From: Chrysomallon squamiferum
Taxonomy: Eukaryota; Mollusca; Gastropoda; Neomphalida; Peltospiridae
Direction: 5' to 3'
Length of the DNA: 55,000 bases
Assembly: GCA_012295275.1 (NCBI GenBank)
Contig: CM022674.1
Span: forward strand, 5,873,936 to 5,928,935
In this document: piece by piece, positions 52,079 through 55,000 of the stretch
How the letters are laid out: every line of letters starts with the position of its first letter
Position numbering within the stretch: the first letter of the stretch is position 1
Made by a program: the position numbers and the translations under genes
The notes under the pieces: generated by a model
The model's database searches: none
The model's input: only the letters and a program-made list of their open reading frames with translations
What the model was told of the DNA's origin: nothing

Positions 52079-53430
52079 AACGAATGAGTTTTTAAGTGTC
52101 TGAACTAAGAATATCACATGTCTCAATTAACCCATCTAAATTATAAATGCTATACCAATTTTTTTTTTTTCTCTCAGACTCCCATGTCCACTTTTAAAGT
52201 TTTGGAATTATTTAAAGGTCACTGATAATGATATTTTAACGGTTTGTTTAAAAACACAATTAACACGTTATTATATAACGCATTCATGGTAATTTTCCCC
52301 TATTTAATTCAGTTTTACATTTTCATTTCTTTTCTTTTTTTTTCTTTCTATCTTTCTTTCTTTCTTTATTCAATATCTTCTTCTTGTAATAAGCGTGTGA
52401 TGTTAATTGTCATTTAGATTTTATTTGTATTCAAATAAAATATACTTGCATATTATTCAGCAAAATTATTTTCTATTTAATTAACAAATTACACTTATTA
52501 ATTTAAATTTTTTAAAGTACCGTTAATAGTTTTATTTTTTATTTTTTACTCAAAAATAATAAAAACAACATTAACAATAACACTAATAACAATGAATGAA
52601 TGATGATGGTATTATTATTATTTAATGTCTTTTTTCCTTCTAATAACAGTTGTAATATTATTTATTACTTTAGTCAAAATATGCAAAATAAATATTTAGT
52701 TTGAAATCTAAACACAAAAAAATTTCTGGAAACAGTATCGCAATACTGATTTTTTTTGTCGCAGATCAGTTGAAAACGTCAAGGTCAAGATTGCATTTCT
52801 TTTGAAACTTTTTTAAGTCTGAACCTCTATTAAATTTACAGTTTCCGGAAATCTCAAGTGTTACACATGCGCAAAGGTTTCCGCGTAATATTTTTTTATT
52901 CAGATAGGACTAACGATTGTTTTCCTAAGAATCACACCGACAGGATAAATGTAAGTACTAGGCAAATTTCTTTCGAAAAGATCCGATCACAGCAACTCAG
53001 AAATTTTATTCAATTTCTTGTCCATACATGCAGCTGTTTGGAAATCAGCTATTAAATTGTTTTATTGAGCTTGTTTTTCCTATTTTCGTTATAGTTTTAT
53101 TACCGATAATCTGATCTGTAGACTTGAACATTTATTTTTTCTAGATCATCAGAGAAAGTTGTTTCAGTTTTTAAATTAATAAAATTGTTATTATAAACAT
53201 AATTTTATCTAATGTGATAATATTATACGAAGCTGAAAAGTTGCATAGCAAATAACAGTTACGATCAGGAAACAGTTATTACTGAACCCCCCCATAAAAA
53301 TTTAGCCATGTTTAAGTTTCAACTTACAATGATCATGTCCTAAGTGAGTACGTGATCACGATTTTGTATTCTTCTCTGGTGATTTTAAGCACCTTATAAA
53401 TTTGATTATAGTATATTTTTTTATTGGTTA

Positions 53431-53765
53431 TAAGAAATGATCATATTTAAAAACGTACTTATTTTTGCGTATGGTATTCATTATTCTTATTCTAGGCTAG
53501 TCCACATTTATATTATCATTAAGTTTTACTAGTATTAATTTTGATGTCGTTTTTATTGTGCTAACTTGCTGATGTATATATATATATGTATATAATATAT
53601 TGATCAGCAAGTTTGTACAATACAAACGACATCAAAATTAATACTAGTAAAACTTCATGATAATATAAATGGACTAACTAGTATATGAGCTAAGAATAAG
53701 AATATGATATGTCACATATCATATTCTGTGGAAATAATAACGTTTTTAAATATGATAATTTCTTA
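53431..53765. mobile_element. 335 bp inverted-repeat (foldback or MITE-like) element
   Basis: Two arms of about 165 bp face each other with almost no loop. Outer ends 53431-53455 and 53741-53765 match at 24 of 25 positions as reverse complements. Inner blocks such as ttttactagtattaatttt with gatgtcgttt are perfect partners of the right arm. The centre is an AT run near 53575-53600. No coding capacity. Confidence 0.8.
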
Positions 53766-53784
53766 CATGCATGTAGCATGTGTA

Positions 53785-53842
53785 TGGATATGGATATGGA
53801 TATGGATATGGATATGGATATGGATATGTATATGTATATTCA
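53785..53842. repeat. (GGATAT)n hexanucleotide repeat
   Basis: About seven ggatat units followed by gtatat, immediately right of the inverted-repeat element. Confidence 0.93.
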
Positions 53843-54112
53843 TTATTCATTTACAGAATAATGATGTATTTCTTCTGAAAAATATATATAAATTATATTG
53901 GTCTAAGAAGCATATGTCAGCTATCATTATATCATACGGGGCTCTTTGATCTCATTTAATTTGACAGCCTTTAAAAACATACCTTTATTATACATACATA
54001 CAAAATCACCACAAAGAATGGTGAGTACTTTCCAACCAGTGTTGGGAGAGAAGTATGAACTTTGTTTTAACATCATAAGTTACATGCTTGTCTACATATG
54101 TCTATGTGTACA

Positions 54113-54115
<3 letters not shown>

Positions 54116-54173
<58 letters not shown>
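54116..54173. repeat. (GT)n microsatellite
   Basis: About 28 perfect GT units. Confidence 0.96.
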
Positions 54174-54176
<3 letters not shown>

Positions 54177-54529
54177 AAAGATAATAAAGCATTGTGATGC
54201 TAATGGTCCATTCTGTCATGATTGTTTGTACATGTCAGAAATAATAACTAGCAAGACATCTAATATACAGTGTAGCAGAATTAGTTATTATGCTGTAGTT
54301 ATTTTATAATTATATAAACATAACAAGCTTTTGCTTTATAGCGACAGACACGCCTGCTGACCTGTCAGAAAGCATGGCAGTCGTAGAAGTGCTTCACAAC
54401 AGCTTGCTCTGATTAGCACATTAAAAAATGTCCAGTTCCAGTTGCTTTATTGTCATTCACAGTTAATAATTCTGGTGTTATTTTAAAACTTTTTTTAATT
54501 ATTTATTTAATGTTGATTATAGATATTTC

Positions 54530-54790
54530 TTGTACTGAGGTCATTTGAGCCATTATTTATGTTATCGTTCGTAGCAGTTACTAAGAAAGAATGAGACCAA
54601 GATGATTCATTGCAATAAATTAACATTTGACTGGCAGAAAGTTAAGGAGATAGGCTTTATACTGAGGATAGTTTAGCCATTATTTATGTTGTTGATAAAA
54701 GTTTGGTTGTTATCATATTTCATTGCAAGACACAATATTTGATTAGCTTAAACAAATTAAGGCGGTGGATGTATTTAACTAGGTACCTGG
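54530..54790. repeat. Two-copy ~130 bp diverged tandem duplication
   Basis: The ordered blocks tactgagg, gccattatttatgtt, cattgcaa and atttga..agc occur in 54534-54645 and again in 54660-54752. Confidence 0.65.
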
Positions 54791-54961
54791 GGTGCCCATA
54801 ATAGTCTCTGGATTTACATGTCAGTTTTTTTATAAAGTTATAAATTAGACATTCTTTTTATCAGTGAGTCACTTGTTATTGTAACGAACAGTTCATATAT
54901 ATATATATAAGTAGTTGATAAAATTATAGATTAAAATATATTTTTTTCAGTTGTTGTTGTA

Positions 54962-55000
54962 ATGAACGGATCTACTGCGATATGTATTAGTGGGGATGCA
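54962..55000 (+). CDS. Possible first coding exon of a plus-strand gene, cut by the window edge
   Basis: A strong acceptor (pyrimidine run, tttttttcag at 54941-54950) is followed 12 bases later by an ATG with an open frame to the edge (MNGSTAICISGDA). The base composition rises sharply in GC at this point, as it does in real exons elsewhere in the window. Only 13 codons are visible, so no family can be named. Confidence 0.35.
   Translation, partial: MNGSTAICISGDA

Larger units (their letters stand above)
51331..54961. other. Right-hand spacer
   Basis: No complete gene supported. CpG-bearing stretches at 51330-51490 and 52850-53000 may be promoters. A donor-like aaatgtaagtac occurs near 52947. 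A stretch at 54343-54401 after tttatag has an open frame ending in a stop but no recognised content. The rest is A/T-rich with the repeats listed separately. Confidence 0.5.

Noticed and set aside
52858-53055. 65-codon plus-strand ORF
   Set aside because: No homology recalled, no splice support across it; a donor-like site inside suggests at most a 5'UTR exon.

Overview
This window is animal nuclear DNA. It is strongly AT-rich and full of microsatellites and minisatellites. Every gene I could build is split into many short exons with GT/AG introns of about 0.1 to 1.6 kb. The gene families (VPS15, NSUN5, GLT8D1, NECAP) are metazoan. Base composition, intron style and repeat load suggest a lophotrochozoan, perhaps a mollusc, but nothing here fixes the species. 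There are no rRNA or tRNA genes, CRISPR arrays or bacterial-type operons that I can see.

Layout, left to right. (1) 539-16524, minus: PIK3R4/VPS15, the N-terminal kinase, HEAT and linker part in 22 coding exons; the WD40 part lies beyond the left edge. (2) 16.9-18.7 kb: spacer with a probable non-coding first exon of PIK3R4. (3) 18777-25185, minus: NSUN5, an rRNA m5C methyltransferase, with a very long lysine-rich tail. (4) 25186-25880: short divergent promoter. (5) 25881-31304, plus: GLT8D1-like glycosyltransferase. (6) 31.3-35.0 kb: spacer. (7) 35010-40962, plus: NECAP, an endocytic adaptor accessory protein. (8) 41-46.7 kb: 3'UTR and spacer. (9) 46738-50602, minus: a conserved-looking 280-residue protein I cannot name. 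(10) 51.2-55 kb: spacer with a 335 bp inverted repeat and, at the very edge, a possible start of another plus-strand gene. The genes do not form a pathway together; they are ordinary housekeeping neighbours (phosphoinositide signalling, rRNA modification, glycosylation, clathrin traffic).

The most unusual thing is structural. Several minisatellites are tandem duplications of a real splice site with its flanking exon edge: the donors of PIK3R4 exons 10 and 16 and of GLT8D1 exon 4, and the acceptors of PIK3R4 exons 19 and 22. Each of these exons is followed or preceded by up to about 18 near-identical copies of its own splice site.

Two further points bear on quality. Three conserved VPS15 stretches have no exon in the introns where they belong. 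NSUN5 and GLT8D1 between them carry six single-base insertions that break otherwise conserved frames, all within 19.5-30.4 kb, while the other genes are clean. That pattern fits local assembly error better than six independent mutations.
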